From: an uncultured Clostridium sp.
GTDB taxonomy: Bacteria > Bacillota > Clostridia > Lachnospirales > Lachnospiraceae
DNA: 64,000 nucleotides
Direction of reading: 5' to 3'
Assembly (NCBI GenBank): GCA_937885015.1
Contig: CALAAS010000034.1
Span: forward strand, 1-64,000
The translations under genes were made by a program, and so were the position numbers. This document shows positions 24,949 to 33,356 of the stretch, piece after piece. Numbering within the stretch: the first letter of the stretch is position 1; every line of letters starts with the position of its first letter. The notes below the pieces were generated by a model. It was not told where the DNA came from, ran no database searches, and was given only the letters and a program-made list of their open reading frames with translations.

Positions 24949-25887
24949 ATGAAAAAAATGTTATTTATTATAAATCCCAGATCCGGACGGGAGCAGATCC
25001 GGAATCGACTTCTGGGAATTCTCGATACCTTTATAAAAGCCGGATATGAGACGGAGGTCTATATTACTCAGGATGCGGGGGACGCGAGACGCATTGTGGG
25101 GGAAAAGGGTGCTTTAAAGGATATGATTGTCTGCAGTGGAGGGGATGGAACGCTGAATGAAGTGGTTTCCGGGATGATGCTTCTGGAGCGGGAGCACCGC
25201 CCAGTGCTCGGTTATATTCCTTCCGGTTCCACCAATGATTTTGCAGCCAGCCTGGAGCTCCCGAAGGATATGGCGGAAGCAGCGACTGTGGCTGTTTCCG
25301 GAACGGATTATCCGACGGATGTGGGGAGATTTGGCGCGGATCAATATTTTATTTATGTGGCGGCGTTCGGTGTTTTTACGGAGGTGTCCTACCGGACGCC
25401 CCAGGAGGCAAAAAATTTGCTGGGCCATCCGGCTTATATGCTGGAGGCAGTTAAAGAGATCACATCCCTGAAATCCTGCCGCCTGCGTGTGGAGTGGGAG
25501 GATGGCATTTTGGAGGATGATTTTATCCTGGGAATGGTGACCAATACCATGCAGATCGGCGGTTTCAAGGGACTGGTGGGGGCGGATGTGGCGCTAAACG
25601 ACGGGGAATTTGAGGTGCTTCTGGTGCGGATGCCCAAAGCACCCAAAGATATTGCAAGCATTGCGTCCTACCTGATTCAGCGGGAAGGTGAAAATGACTG
25701 TGTCAGTAAATTTCGGGCCAGAAGACTGCGGATTACAGCCAGGGAACCGGTAGACTGGACGCTGGATGGCGAATACGGAGGAAGCTGGACGGAAGTGGAG
25801 ATTGAAAATCAGAGGCAGGCTGCGGTAATCCGCAGGAAACCGTCGTATATGGTCGAACCGGTGTGGAAATTGACGGAAAAACTTTAG
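24949..25887 (+). CDS. Diacylglycerol kinase-family lipid kinase
   Basis: A 312-residue YegS/DgkB-type lipid kinase. It begins MKKMLFIINPRSGREQIRNRL, then has VCSGGDGTLNEVVSGMM (the GGDGT nucleotide-binding motif) and GYIPSGSTNDFAASL, and a C-terminal beta-sandwich ending DGEYGG. It probably phosphorylates diacylglycerol or a related lipid at the membrane. The start at 24949 matches the family N-terminus; the frame extends 20 codons upstream into poor sequence. It directly precedes the sigma factor promoter. Confidence 0.92.
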   Translation: MKKMLFIINPRSGREQIRNRLLGILDTFIKAGYETEVYITQDAGDARRIVGEKGALKDMIVCSGGDGTLNEVVSGMMLLEREHRPVLGYIPSGSTNDFAASLELPKDMAEAATVAVSGTDYPTDVGRFGADQYFIYVAAFGVFTEVSYRTPQEAKNLLGHPAYMLEAVKEITSLKSCRLRVEWEDGILEDDFILGMVTNTMQIGGFKGLVGADVALNDGEFEVLLVRMPKAPKDIASIASYLIQREGENDCVSKFRARRLRITAREPVDWTLDGEYGGSWTEVEIENQRQAAVIRRKPSYMVEPVWKLTEKL

Positions 25888-25894
25888 AAATATG

Positions 25895-25923
25895 TTGAAA
25901 AATAAAATTTCTTAGTATATAAT
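25895..25923 (+). promoter_or_regulatory. SigA promoter of rpoD
   Basis: TTGAAA (25895-25900), 17-bp spacer, TATAAT (25918-25923), about 58 bases before the rpoD start. Confidence 0.75.
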
Positions 25924-25981
25924 AAAAGGCCGGGTAATCATTTATATTTCTAAGCGAAAGAAAGCGAAAGGACGTTAATTC

Positions 25982-27109
25982 GTGGAGAAAGAGAATTTTT
26001 TAGAGAAATTAAGAAAGCTTGTCGAGTTGGCGAAGACAAAACAGAACGCCCTGGACGTGACGGAAATCAATAATTTTTTCATTGGGGACAACCTGCAGAC
26101 GGAGCAGATGGAGCAGATTTACAACTATCTGGAGCAGAACAATATTGATGTGATCCCTGAAAATATTGATGATTCCATGTTGGCGGATACAGATTCCCTG
26201 CTGGTGGATGACGCGGACGACGAATTTTTAAAGAGTGAAGAGGAAGATATTGATCTGGATGCCATTGATCTCCTGGAGGGGATCGGAACAGAGGATCCGG
26301 TTCGGATGTATCTGAAGGAAATCGGTACGGTTCCGCTTTTGAGTGCAGAGGAAGAGGTACGCCTTGCCAAGAGAAAGGCTGAGGGTGATGTCAACGCAAA
26401 AGAGCGCCTGATTGAGGCCAATCTGCGTCTGGTGGTAAGTATTGCAAAGCGCTATACCGGCCGCGGTATGAGCTTTCTGGATCTGGTACAGGAGGGGAAT
26501 CTGGGCCTGATTAAGGGCGTGGAGAAGTTCGACTATACAAAGGGATACAAGCTGAGTACATATGCGACCTGGTGGATCCGTCAGTCTGTGACGAGAGCCC
26601 TGGCTGACCAGGCCAGAACGATCCGTGTTCCGGTGCATATGGTTGAGACGATCAACAAGATGTCAAAGATGCAGAGAAAGCTGACTCTGGAGTTGGGGTA
26701 TGAGCCTTCGGTGGCAGAGCTTTCCGAGGCACTTAACATGTCTGAGGACAAGGTAATGGAAATCATGCAGATTGCCAGAGAACCTGCGTCCCTGGAGACT
26801 CCCATCGGCGAGGAGGACGATTCCAATCTGGGCGATTTCGTTGCGGACAGCAATGTGGTTACGCCGGAAGGAAATGTGGAATCCGTGATGCTCCGGGAGC
26901 ATATTGACGCCCTTTTAGGAGACCTGAAGGAGAGAGAACGTCAGGTTATCATGCTGCGGTTTGGCCTGGAGGACGGCCACCCCAGAACGCTGGAGGAAGT
27001 CGGAAAAGAATTTAATGTAACGCGGGAGCGCATCCGGCAGATTGAGGCGAAAGCTTTGAGAAAGCTGAGAAATCCGGTTCGCAGCAAGAGAATCCGGGAT
27101 TTCCTGTAA
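25982..27109 (+). CDS. rpoD: Primary sigma factor RpoD/SigA
   Basis: A 375-residue group 1 sigma-70. An acidic N-terminal region 1.1 (1-95) is followed by region 1.2 (EDPVRMYLKEIGTVPLLSAEEEVRLA), region 2 (AKRYTGRGMSFLDLVQEGNLGLIKGVEKFDYTKGYKLSTYATWWIRQSVTRAL), region 3 and region 4 (LKERERQVIMLRFGLEDGHPRTLEEVGKEFNVTRERIRQIEAKALRKLR), which read -10 and -35 elements. Start is GTG at 25982. In most Firmicutes rpoD follows dnaG; here it has its own promoter and follows a lipid kinase gene. Confidence 0.96.
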   Translation: MEKENFLEKLRKLVELAKTKQNALDVTEINNFFIGDNLQTEQMEQIYNYLEQNNIDVIPENIDDSMLADTDSLLVDDADDEFLKSEEEDIDLDAIDLLEGIGTEDPVRMYLKEIGTVPLLSAEEEVRLAKRKAEGDVNAKERLIEANLRLVVSIAKRYTGRGMSFLDLVQEGNLGLIKGVEKFDYTKGYKLSTYATWWIRQSVTRALADQARTIRVPVHMVETINKMSKMQRKLTLELGYEPSVAELSEALNMSEDKVMEIMQIAREPASLETPIGEEDDSNLGDFVADSNVVTPEGNVESVMLREHIDALLGDLKERERQVIMLRFGLEDGHPRTLEEVGKEFNVTRERIRQIEAKALRKLRNPVRSKRIRDFL

Positions 27110-27115
27110 AAAAGA

Positions 27116-27165
27116 CAAAGAGCAGTTTGTGCCCGGTAAAAGGGAGCAAGCTGCTTTGTTGCTTT
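27116..27165 (+). terminator. Terminator of rpoD
   Basis: CAAAG-AGCAG...TGCCC (27116-27134) pairs imperfectly with GGGAGCAAGCTGCTTTG (27142-27158), followed by TTGCTTT. The MITE-like element begins 6 bases further on. Confidence 0.6.
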
Positions 27166-27170
27166 ATGGG

Positions 27171-27361
27171 ATTCGGGTGTCAAAAGGTCATTTTAAGAAG
27201 GAATGACGCATGAGAAAAATATGAATCCCAAAAAACTGTGCTTATTAGAATAGCAAGTGGGAGAAATACAGCAAAAAAATATCTATTTTCACCCTACATG
27301 CCCATGCACTTTATTGAGGGAAAGTGTGTTTTTACTAAAATTACCCTTTTGACACCCTAAT
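27171..27361. mobile_element. MITE-like element with 9-bp target duplication
   Basis: The ends 27171-27195 and 27336-27361 are inverted repeats sharing ATT(C/A)GGGTGTCAAAAGG and then ATTTTA, about 23 of 26 positions matching with one gap. They are flanked exactly by the 9-bp direct repeat CTTTATGGG at 27162-27170 and 27362-27370, as left by transposition. The 191-bp body encodes no protein; it contains GTCATT/AATGAC near the left end. It is a non-autonomous element whose transposase is not in the window. Confidence 0.8.
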
Positions 27362-27418
27362 CTTTATGGGAATGCGGTTTTCCCGGTTGAATATTTGAGG
27401 GACAGGAGGGCAGGCAGT

Positions 27419-28204
27419 ATGGATAAAGACGATTCGCGGATCCGGGATTTGCAGGGAGCAGATCGGAAGAAGGAAGATTTGCAAAAAGGAAATCCGCAGA
27501 AGGGAATTCTCCAAAAACGGAATTACCAGAAGGAAATGGAGCGGGTTCTCCAGGCGGCGGAGAAAAAAGGGAATGTTCCGACTTTGTTTCTCCACAGCTG
27601 CTGTGCGCCCTGCAGCAGCTATGTGCTGGAGTATTTGTCGAAATATTTTGCCATTACGGTATTTTACTATAATCCGAATATTTCTCCCAGAGAGGAGTAT
27701 ATGGCCAGAACCGAAGAGGTGTCGAGGCTGATCCGGGAGATGCCGGCAGAAAATCCCATCCAGTTTTTGGAAGGCGCCTATGAGCCGGAAGAGTTTTACC
27801 GGGCAGTAAAAGGGCATGAGGAGGACCGGGAAGGCGGAGAGCGGTGCACGCGGTGCTTTGAACTGCGGCTGGAGGAAGCGGCCAGACTGGCGGCGGAGGG
27901 CGGCTTTGACTGGTTTACTACCACCCTGACCATCAGTCCTTTAAAGGATGCGGTTCGGCTAAATGCCATCGGGGAGGCCATGGGGGACAGGTACGGCGTT
28001 TCCTTTTTAAATTCGGATTTCAAAAAGAAGAATGGATATAAGCGTTCCATCGAGCTTTCAGCTCAGTATGGGCTTTATCGCCAGAATTACTGTGGTTGTG
28101 TGTTTTCGCGCAGGGAAGCTGTGGAGCGGGAGCGGGTAAGGCTGTGTGAGTCGGGGGCAGAGACGCAGACAGATGGTGTGGCTGCAGGTGAAAGAGAGGA
28201 ATAG
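27419..28204 (+). CDS. queH: Epoxyqueuosine reductase QueH
   Basis: A 261-residue QueH (DUF208). The diagnostic Cys motifs are present: LHSCCAPCSSYVLEYL near residue 60 and, later, GERCTRCFELRLEEAA and YGLYRQNYCGCVFSR, which together bind the iron-sulfur and metal centres. It performs the last step of queuosine synthesis in tRNA. The start ATG at 27419 follows AGGAGG; the first 35 residues form a charged Lys/Gln-rich extension with a repeated LQKGNPQKG pattern that is not part of the family core. The promoter was not identified; the MITE-like element ends 57 bases upstream. Confidence 0.93.
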   Translation: MDKDDSRIRDLQGADRKKEDLQKGNPQKGILQKRNYQKEMERVLQAAEKKGNVPTLFLHSCCAPCSSYVLEYLSKYFAITVFYYNPNISPREEYMARTEEVSRLIREMPAENPIQFLEGAYEPEEFYRAVKGHEEDREGGERCTRCFELRLEEAARLAAEGGFDWFTTTLTISPLKDAVRLNAIGEAMGDRYGVSFLNSDFKKKNGYKRSIELSAQYGLYRQNYCGCVFSRREAVERERVRLCESGAETQTDGVAAGEREE

Positions 28205-28206
28205 GT

Positions 28207-28872
28207 ATGTATCGTTTATGTATCTTTGATTTGGATGGAACACTGTTAAATACTGTCGGGGCGCTGACCTATGCGACGAATCGGACCCTGGATACCTTCG
28301 GGTTGGGGCATATTACGCCGGAACAGACCCGTCAGATTGTGGGGGACGGATACCGTACGCAGATGGAGCGGGCTCTGAAATTGGCCGGAGATCCGGAGCT
28401 GACTCATTACGAAGCGGCACTGCCGGTTTACATGGACTTTTTTTCCAGGTACTGTATGAAGGATGTGGTTCCTTATGATGGGATTTTCCAGCTTCTGGAG
28501 TTTCTAAAAGAGCGGGGAATCCGGATTGCCGTATTTTCCAATAAACCGCATCAGCAGGCGGTGGAAAATATCGAAACTGTTTTCGGAGCCGGGTATTTTG
28601 ATGCCATCCGGGGCGAGCAGGCTGGAACACCGAAAAAGCCGGCTCCCGACGGAGCGCTTCTTCTTTGCCGGGAACTGGGTGAAAGGCCGGAGGACTGTCT
28701 GTATCTGGGAGATACGGGGACAGATATGAAGACGGGGCTGGCGGCTGGCATGGATACCGTGGGAGTACTGTGGGGATTCCGGGATCGCGGAGAATTGGAA
28801 CAATTTCATCCCAGATATCTGGTATCCCATCCGTCCCAGATAGAGGAGATCGCAGGGGGCAGCCGTGGATAA
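28207..28872 (+). CDS. HAD-superfamily phosphatase, phosphoglycolate phosphatase-like
   Basis: A 221-residue HAD subfamily IA hydrolase: motif I FDLDGTLLNT (nucleophile Asp), motif II VFSNKP, motif III Lys in GTPKKPAPDGAL, motif IV YLGDTGTDMKTGLAAG. The alpha-helical cap lies at about residues 20-85. Substrate is not readable; Gph, PpaX and pyrophosphatases share this architecture. It starts 2 bases after queH, so the two are co-transcribed, but no functional link is obvious. Confidence 0.88.
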   Translation: MYRLCIFDLDGTLLNTVGALTYATNRTLDTFGLGHITPEQTRQIVGDGYRTQMERALKLAGDPELTHYEAALPVYMDFFSRYCMKDVVPYDGIFQLLEFLKERGIRIAVFSNKPHQQAVENIETVFGAGYFDAIRGEQAGTPKKPAPDGALLLCRELGERPEDCLYLGDTGTDMKTGLAAGMDTVGVLWGFRDRGELEQFHPRYLVSHPSQIEEIAGGSRG

Positions 28873-28914
28873 CAGGCTGGAACATAACAGAGTCAGAAAG
28901 GAAATGGTGGTGGG

Positions 28915-29994
28915 ATGGGAACAGGAAAAACAGACAGATCCGGGAAAAGGCGGAGTGGCATGCGCGCAGCTGCAGCGCGGCTCATCGCAGTCTGCCTGCT
29001 TCTGACATCGGGACTGTCAGGATGCCAGAGCGCGGAAAGCCGGTGGAACCGTGGGACAGAAGAGAAAACGGATCAGCGGCTTCATGTGGTAACAACTCTG
29101 TTTCCTTATTACGATTTCCTGCGCCAGATTGCGGGAGACAGAGTCCGTCTGACTCTTGTGGTACCGGCGGGAATGGACAGCCATTCTTTTGAACCAACAC
29201 CGGCGGATATGATTACGATTCAGAATGCAGACGTGTTGGTGTGCAACGGCGGCGCCATGGAGCAGTGGGTCAGCCGTGTGACGGAATCCTTTGGAGATGG
29301 CCCGGCCCCGGGGCGGGTGGTAACAATGATGGACTGGGTGGATGTGGTAGAGGAAGAACTGGTGGAGGGAATGGAGACAGGAGAACACAGCCACGGCGAG
29401 GAAGGCCATGATCATGGAGCGGGGGAAGAAATAGATGAAGATGCGGATGGACATGAGGTGGAGATTGAGTATGACGAGCATATCTGGACGTCTCCCCGGA
29501 ACGCCATTCGGATGACAGAGATCCTGACAGAGGTGCTGGCAGAGGAGGATCCGGAAAATGCCGCTTTTTTTCGGGAAAATGCCGTTTCTTATGAGGAAGA
29601 GCTGGGAAAACTGGACCGGGAATTCCAGAATATTGTAAAAGCAGGAAAACGGCGTCTTCTGGTATTTGGAGATAAATTTCCGCTTCGGTATTTTTTTGAT
29701 GCCTATGGACTTTCCTACCGGGCGGCATTTTCTGGCTGCAGCACGGATACGGAGCCCAGTGCCAGAACCATTGCCTATCTGATCGACAAGGTGCGGGAAG
29801 ATCAGATTCCGGTCATCTATTATCTGGAACTTTCCAGTCCGCGGGTGGCGGAGATTATCGGAGAGGAGACAGGGGCAGAGCCGCTTCTGTTTCATTCCTG
29901 CCATAACCTGACGCGGAGACAATTCGAATCCGGTGTGACGTATCTGGAACTGATGGAGCAAAATGCAGTGAATTTAAGAAAAGGACTGGAGTAG
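28915..29994 (+). CDS. znuA: Zinc/manganese ABC transporter lipoprotein (ZnuA-like)
   Basis: A 359-residue cluster A-I metal-binding lipoprotein. The signal peptide ends in the lipobox LSGC with Cys37 as the lipidated residue. Metal-site features are HSFEPTPADM (first His), a His/Asp/Glu-rich loop at about residues 160-185 (HSHGEEGHDHG...DGHEVE) typical of zinc-specific members, DEHIWTSPRNA (second His) and the C-terminal part with CHNLTRRQFESG. Translation could start at ATG 28960 (MRAAAARLIAV), which keeps the signal peptide. Start of a three-gene uptake operon with znuC and znuB. Confidence 0.92.
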   Translation: MGTGKTDRSGKRRSGMRAAAARLIAVCLLLTSGLSGCQSAESRWNRGTEEKTDQRLHVVTTLFPYYDFLRQIAGDRVRLTLVVPAGMDSHSFEPTPADMITIQNADVLVCNGGAMEQWVSRVTESFGDGPAPGRVVTMMDWVDVVEEELVEGMETGEHSHGEEGHDHGAGEEIDEDADGHEVEIEYDEHIWTSPRNAIRMTEILTEVLAEEDPENAAFFRENAVSYEEELGKLDREFQNIVKAGKRRLLVFGDKFPLRYFFDAYGLSYRAAFSGCSTDTEPSARTIAYLIDKVREDQIPVIYYLELSSPRVAEIIGEETGAEPLLFHSCHNLTRRQFESGVTYLELMEQNAVNLRKGLE

Positions 29995-30741
29995 ATGGGA
30001 TATCTGTTAAAGTGTGAACATGTAGATTTCGGATATGAGAATCAGGATGCGGTAATTGATGTCAGCATGGAAGTAAATCCCGGTGATTATATCTGCATTG
30101 TCGGTGAAAATGGATCCGGAAAAAGTACGCTGATGAAAGGACTTCTGGGACTTCTGCGGCCGACGGCTGGTGTGATCGAAGTATCAGAGGAGCTTAAGAA
30201 GGCCGGAATCGGCTATCTGCCCCAGCAGACGGACGCCCAGAAGGATTTTCCGGCTACGGTATTTGAGGTGGTTCTGTCCGGCTGCCTGGGAAAACGGGGA
30301 AATCGTCCTTTTTATTCGTCCAGAGAACGGCAGGAGGCGCAGGACAACCTGGAGAGGCTGGGAATCGCGGATTTGAAAAAAAGCTGTTTTCGGGATTTGT
30401 CTGGCGGGCAGAAGCAGAGAGTTCTGATCGCCAGAGCTCTTTGCGCCACGGACCGGCTTTTGATTCTGGACGAACCGATTACAGGCTTGGATCCGTCTGC
30501 CATACAGGATTTTTATCAGCTGATCCGGCGCCTGAACCGGGAAGAGAAGGTTGCGATTCTTATGGTTTCCCATGATATGGCAAATATTGTCCATCAGGCC
30601 GACCGGATTCTGCATCTGCGTCAGAGACCTCTTTTTTGGGGGAGTATGAAGGAGTATGTGAACAGCCAGGTTGCCAGAGAATTTCTGGGTGTGGAGGAGC
30701 GGACGGCTCTGGAGCAGGAAGGGGGGAATCGCGATGCCTGA
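29995..30741 (+). CDS. znuC: Metal ABC transporter ATP-binding protein (ZnuC-like)
   Basis: A 248-residue ABC ATPase: Walker A GENGSGKSTLMKGLLG, Q-loop PQQTD, signature LSGGQKQRVLIARAL, Walker B LLILDEPITGLDP, and H-loop MVSHDM. It begins directly after the znuA stop and overlaps znuB by 8 bases, so it powers the same zinc/manganese importer. Cytoplasmic side of the membrane. Confidence 0.94.
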   Translation: MGYLLKCEHVDFGYENQDAVIDVSMEVNPGDYICIVGENGSGKSTLMKGLLGLLRPTAGVIEVSEELKKAGIGYLPQQTDAQKDFPATVFEVVLSGCLGKRGNRPFYSSRERQEAQDNLERLGIADLKKSCFRDLSGGQKQRVLIARALCATDRLLILDEPITGLDPSAIQDFYQLIRRLNREEKVAILMVSHDMANIVHQADRILHLRQRPLFWGSMKEYVNSQVAREFLGVEERTALEQEGGNRDA

Positions 30742-31561
30742 GATTGTGAGAGAAATGTTATCGTACCCTTTTATCGTTCGGGCTCTTCTGGGAGGTGTCT
30801 GCGTATCTCTGTGCGCTTCGCTTTTAGGAGTCAGTCTGGTTCTGAAACGGTATTCCATGTTGGGCGACGGACTGTCCCACGTATCCTTTGGTGCACTTTC
30901 TGTGGCACTGGCTGCTGGCTGGACCCCGCTTCCGGTTTCCATTCCTGTGGTGGTGCTGGCTGCTTTTTTCCTTTTGCGAATTACAGAGAATGGAAAGGTA
31001 AAGAGTGATGCGGCGATTGCCATGATCTCAGCCAGTGCGTTGGCGATTGGTATCATTGTGACATCTCTGACAACCGGTATGACTACGGATGTAAGCAGCT
31101 ATATGTTCGGCAGCATTCTGGCTATGAGCCGGGAGGATGTGGGATTTGCGGCCCTGCTTTCGCTGGTGGTTATGGCGCTTTATGTGTTTTTTTATAATAA
31201 GGTGTTTGCCGTTACCTTTGATGAGAGCTTCGCCAGGGCCACGGGGGTGAATGTTTCCCTGTATAACGTTCTGATTGCCGTTTTGACGGCTGTAACCATT
31301 GTTTTGGGAATGCGGATGATGGGCGCCATGCTCATTTCCAGCCTGATTATTTTTCCGTCCCTGACGGCCATGCGGGTGTTTAAGAGCTTTCGGGGCGTGG
31401 TAATCGCTTCGGGCATTCTGTCAGTAGTGTGTTTTTTTCTGGGAATGATTCTTTCTTATGTATATTCCACTCCTGCCGGGGCCAGCGTGGTTGTGGTAAA
31501 TCTGGCTGCCTTCCTCCTTTTTTCGCTGCTCCGGATTCTGCTTTCCTGTGGACGGAGATAG
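30734..31561 (+). CDS. znuB: Metal ABC transporter permease (ZnuB-like)
   Basis: A 275-residue ABC-3 family permease with about eight hydrophobic segments, starting MPEIVREMLSYPFIVRALLGGVCVSLCASLLGVSLVLKRYSMLGDGLSHVSFG, the family signature, and carrying the cytoplasmic coupling region NKVFAVTFDESFARATGVNV. ATG at 30734 lies after AAGGGGGGAATCGCG and overlaps znuC. The longer upstream frame runs inside znuC and is rejected. Confidence 0.93.
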   Translation: MPEIVREMLSYPFIVRALLGGVCVSLCASLLGVSLVLKRYSMLGDGLSHVSFGALSVALAAGWTPLPVSIPVVVLAAFFLLRITENGKVKSDAAIAMISASALAIGIIVTSLTTGMTTDVSSYMFGSILAMSREDVGFAALLSLVVMALYVFFYNKVFAVTFDESFARATGVNVSLYNVLIAVLTAVTIVLGMRMMGAMLISSLIIFPSLTAMRVFKSFRGVVIASGILSVVCFFLGMILSYVYSTPAGASVVVVNLAAFLLFSLLRILLSCGRR

Positions 31562-31609
31562 CAGCAGTTTAGCCATGCATCCTCTTGTAAAAGTTTCTTG
31601 TCTTGGGTG

Positions 31610-31638
31610 TTGCAATATTACTGCATTTTAGGTAGAAT
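31610..31638 (+). promoter_or_regulatory. SigA promoter of the Mop protein gene
   Basis: TTGCAA (31610-31615), 17-bp spacer, TAGAAT (31633-31638), 40 bases before the start. Confidence 0.6.
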
Positions 31639-31678
31639 AAAAGGCGCGAATGAGTAAATGAGGAGGAAGATGATAATC

Positions 31679-32098
31679 ATGAAATTAAGTGCGAGAAATC
31701 AGTTGGCCGGAACGGTCGTAAAAGTACAGGAAGGTGCAGTGAATGGAATCGTAGCGCTGGACTGCGGCGAAATCGTAGTGACGGGAACAATTTCCATGTC
31801 TGCGATTGAAGATCTGGGTCTTGCAGTGGGCAAGAAGGCTGTGGCAATCGTAAAGGCTACAGAGGTTATGATCGGACTTGGAGAGATGAAGATCAGCGCA
31901 AGAAACTGCTTTAAGGGAACCGTTGTTTCCGTGGCAGAGGGCGCGGTAAATGATATTGTGACTATGGAGATTGCAGGCGGACAGCGCATTACCGCCACCA
32001 TCTCTGCCAGCGCTGTAAAGGATCTGGGCCTTGCAGCTGGAACGGAGGCTGTGGCAGTGATTAAGGCAACCTCTGTTATGTTTGGAGTAGAAGAGTAA
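31679..32098 (+). CDS. Tandem Mop (TOBE) domain molybdate-binding protein
   Basis: A 139-residue di-molbindin. Two copies of the about 68-residue Mop/TOBE domain are visible: residues 1-68 (MKLSARNQLAGTVVKVQEGAVNGIVALDCG...ISMSAIEDLGLAVGKKAVAIVKATEVMIG) and 70-138 (MKISARNCFKGTVVSVAEGAVNDIVTMEIAGG...ISASAVKDLGLAAGTEAVAVIKATSVMFG). Such proteins bind molybdate or tungstate in the cytoplasm. The start at 31679 gives the family N-terminus; ATG 31670 is closer to the AGGAGG. No modABC or molybdopterin genes are adjacent; it sits in a zinc-type metal cluster instead. Confidence 0.9.
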   Translation: MKLSARNQLAGTVVKVQEGAVNGIVALDCGEIVVTGTISMSAIEDLGLAVGKKAVAIVKATEVMIGLGEMKISARNCFKGTVVSVAEGAVNDIVTMEIAGGQRITATISASAVKDLGLAAGTEAVAVIKATSVMFGVEE

Positions 32099-32184
32099 GG
32101 ATCGCAGAGTCGGCGTCGGTGTATGAGGTTATTTTTTCATGCACCGGCGTTTCTGTAAAAGAATGGAAAAGAAGGTTGGTAAAT

Positions 32185-33312
32185 ATGACGAAGATTGATA
32201 TTATCTCAGGTTTTCTGGGAGCGGGAAAGACGACATTTATTAAACAGCTGCTGAAGGAAGCCATTTCCGGCGAGAAGGTGGTTCTGATCGAAAATGAATT
32301 CGGTGAGATCGGAATTGACGGCGGTTTTTTGAAGGATGCGGGAATTGAGATCCGTGAGATGAATTCTGGATGTATCTGCTGCTCTCTGGTTGGCGATTTT
32401 GGCCGCTCTCTGGAAGAGGTTCTGACTAAATACCGACCGGATCGGGTTATCATTGAGCCCTCTGGCGTCGGCAAGCTTTCGGATGTTATGAATGCGGTAA
32501 AAAATGTGGCTTCTGAGATTGAAGTGATTTTAAACAGCGCGGTAACAGTGGCAGATGTAAATAAATGCCGGATGTATATGAAAAATTTCGGGGAGTTTTT
32601 TAATAACCAGATTGAACATGCGGGGACGATTGTCTTAAGCCGTACTGATGTCGCGGATCCGAAGAAGGTACAGGCTGCCGTGGAAATGCTGCGTCAGCAT
32701 AACCCGAATGCCACGATTGTTACCACTCCCTGCAGCCAGCTGACGGGCGCTCAGCTTCTGGAGATTATCGAAAAGAAGGATGATATGGCAGAAGAGCTGA
32801 TGCGGGAGGCCAGAGAGCATATGCACGCTCATCACGATCATGACCACCATGATCACCATAATCACGACCACCATGATCATGGAGAAGAGTGCACCTGTGG
32901 CTGCCATGACCACCACGATCACGACGACCATGATCACGGCCATCACGATCACGACCACCATGATCATGATCATGGAGAAGAGTGTACCTGTGGCTGCCAT
33001 GATCACGATCATCATGGCCATCACCACCATGCAGATGAAGTCTTTACCAGCTGGGGCCTCGAAAATGTGCCGGCCATGAACCGGGAGGTACTGGAGAAAC
33101 TTTTGGATGATCTGGCATATGGAACGAAGTACGGTGAAGTCCTGCGGGCCAAGGGAATGGTTCCGGGTGAAACGCCGGGCGTATGGCTTCATTTTGACCT
33201 GGTTCCAGAGCAGGCAGAGATCCGGGAGGGAGCTCCGGATTATACGGGCAAGGTATGTGTAATCGGTTCTCAGCTGGAAGAGGAGGCGCTCAAGACGGCA
33301 TTTGGGGTTTGA
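32185..33312 (+). CDS. CobW/G3E-family metallochaperone GTPase with His/Cys-rich repeat
   Basis: A 375-residue G3E GTPase: P-loop SGFLGAGKTTFI (residues 8-19), IENEFGEIGID, the invariant metal motif GCICC at 62-66, IEPSGVG, and a Thr/Asp switch (SRTDVAD). The CobW C-terminal domain is at about 285-375. Between them, residues about 212-285 are almost wholly His and Asp, and contain the octapeptide GEECTCGC twice, at 233 and 264. This family inserts or delivers zinc, cobalt or nickel; the loop would store or sense metal. Start 32185 matches the family N-terminus; the longer frame adds 22 unsupported residues. Confidence 0.93.
   Translation: MTKIDIISGFLGAGKTTFIKQLLKEAISGEKVVLIENEFGEIGIDGGFLKDAGIEIREMNSGCICCSLVGDFGRSLEEVLTKYRPDRVIIEPSGVGKLSDVMNAVKNVASEIEVILNSAVTVADVNKCRMYMKNFGEFFNNQIEHAGTIVLSRTDVADPKKVQAAVEMLRQHNPNATIVTTPCSQLTGAQLLEIIEKKDDMAEELMREAREHMHAHHDHDHHDHHNHDHHDHGEECTCGCHDHHDHDDHDHGHHDHDHHDHDHGEECTCGCHDHDHHGHHHHADEVFTSWGLENVPAMNREVLEKLLDDLAYGTKYGEVLRAKGMVPGETPGVWLHFDLVPEQAEIREGAPDYTGKVCVIGSQLEEEALKTAFGV
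32872..33001 (+). repeat. 93-bp-period repeat inside the G3E GTPase gene
   Basis: GGAGAAGAGTG(C/T)ACCTGTGG and following CTGCCATGA recur at 32881 and 32974, an offset of 93 bases (31 codons), embedded in CAC/CAT/GAT codon runs. The copy encodes GEECTCGCHDH each time, so the duplication kept the frame. Confidence 0.8.
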
Positions 33313-33356
33313 CAGGGAACAGATGTATCATGAAAGAATGAGAGGAAGAAGAAACG

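Noticed and set aside
32099..32184. 22-residue N-terminal extension of the G3E GTPase
   Set aside because: The family starts at the residues just before the P-loop, matching ATG 32185; the extension has no conserved feature.
32635..33192. Met/Ile/Val-rich frame antisense to the G3E GTPase
   Set aside because: Composition is the direct reverse complement of CAC/CAT/GAT codons in the His-rich loop.
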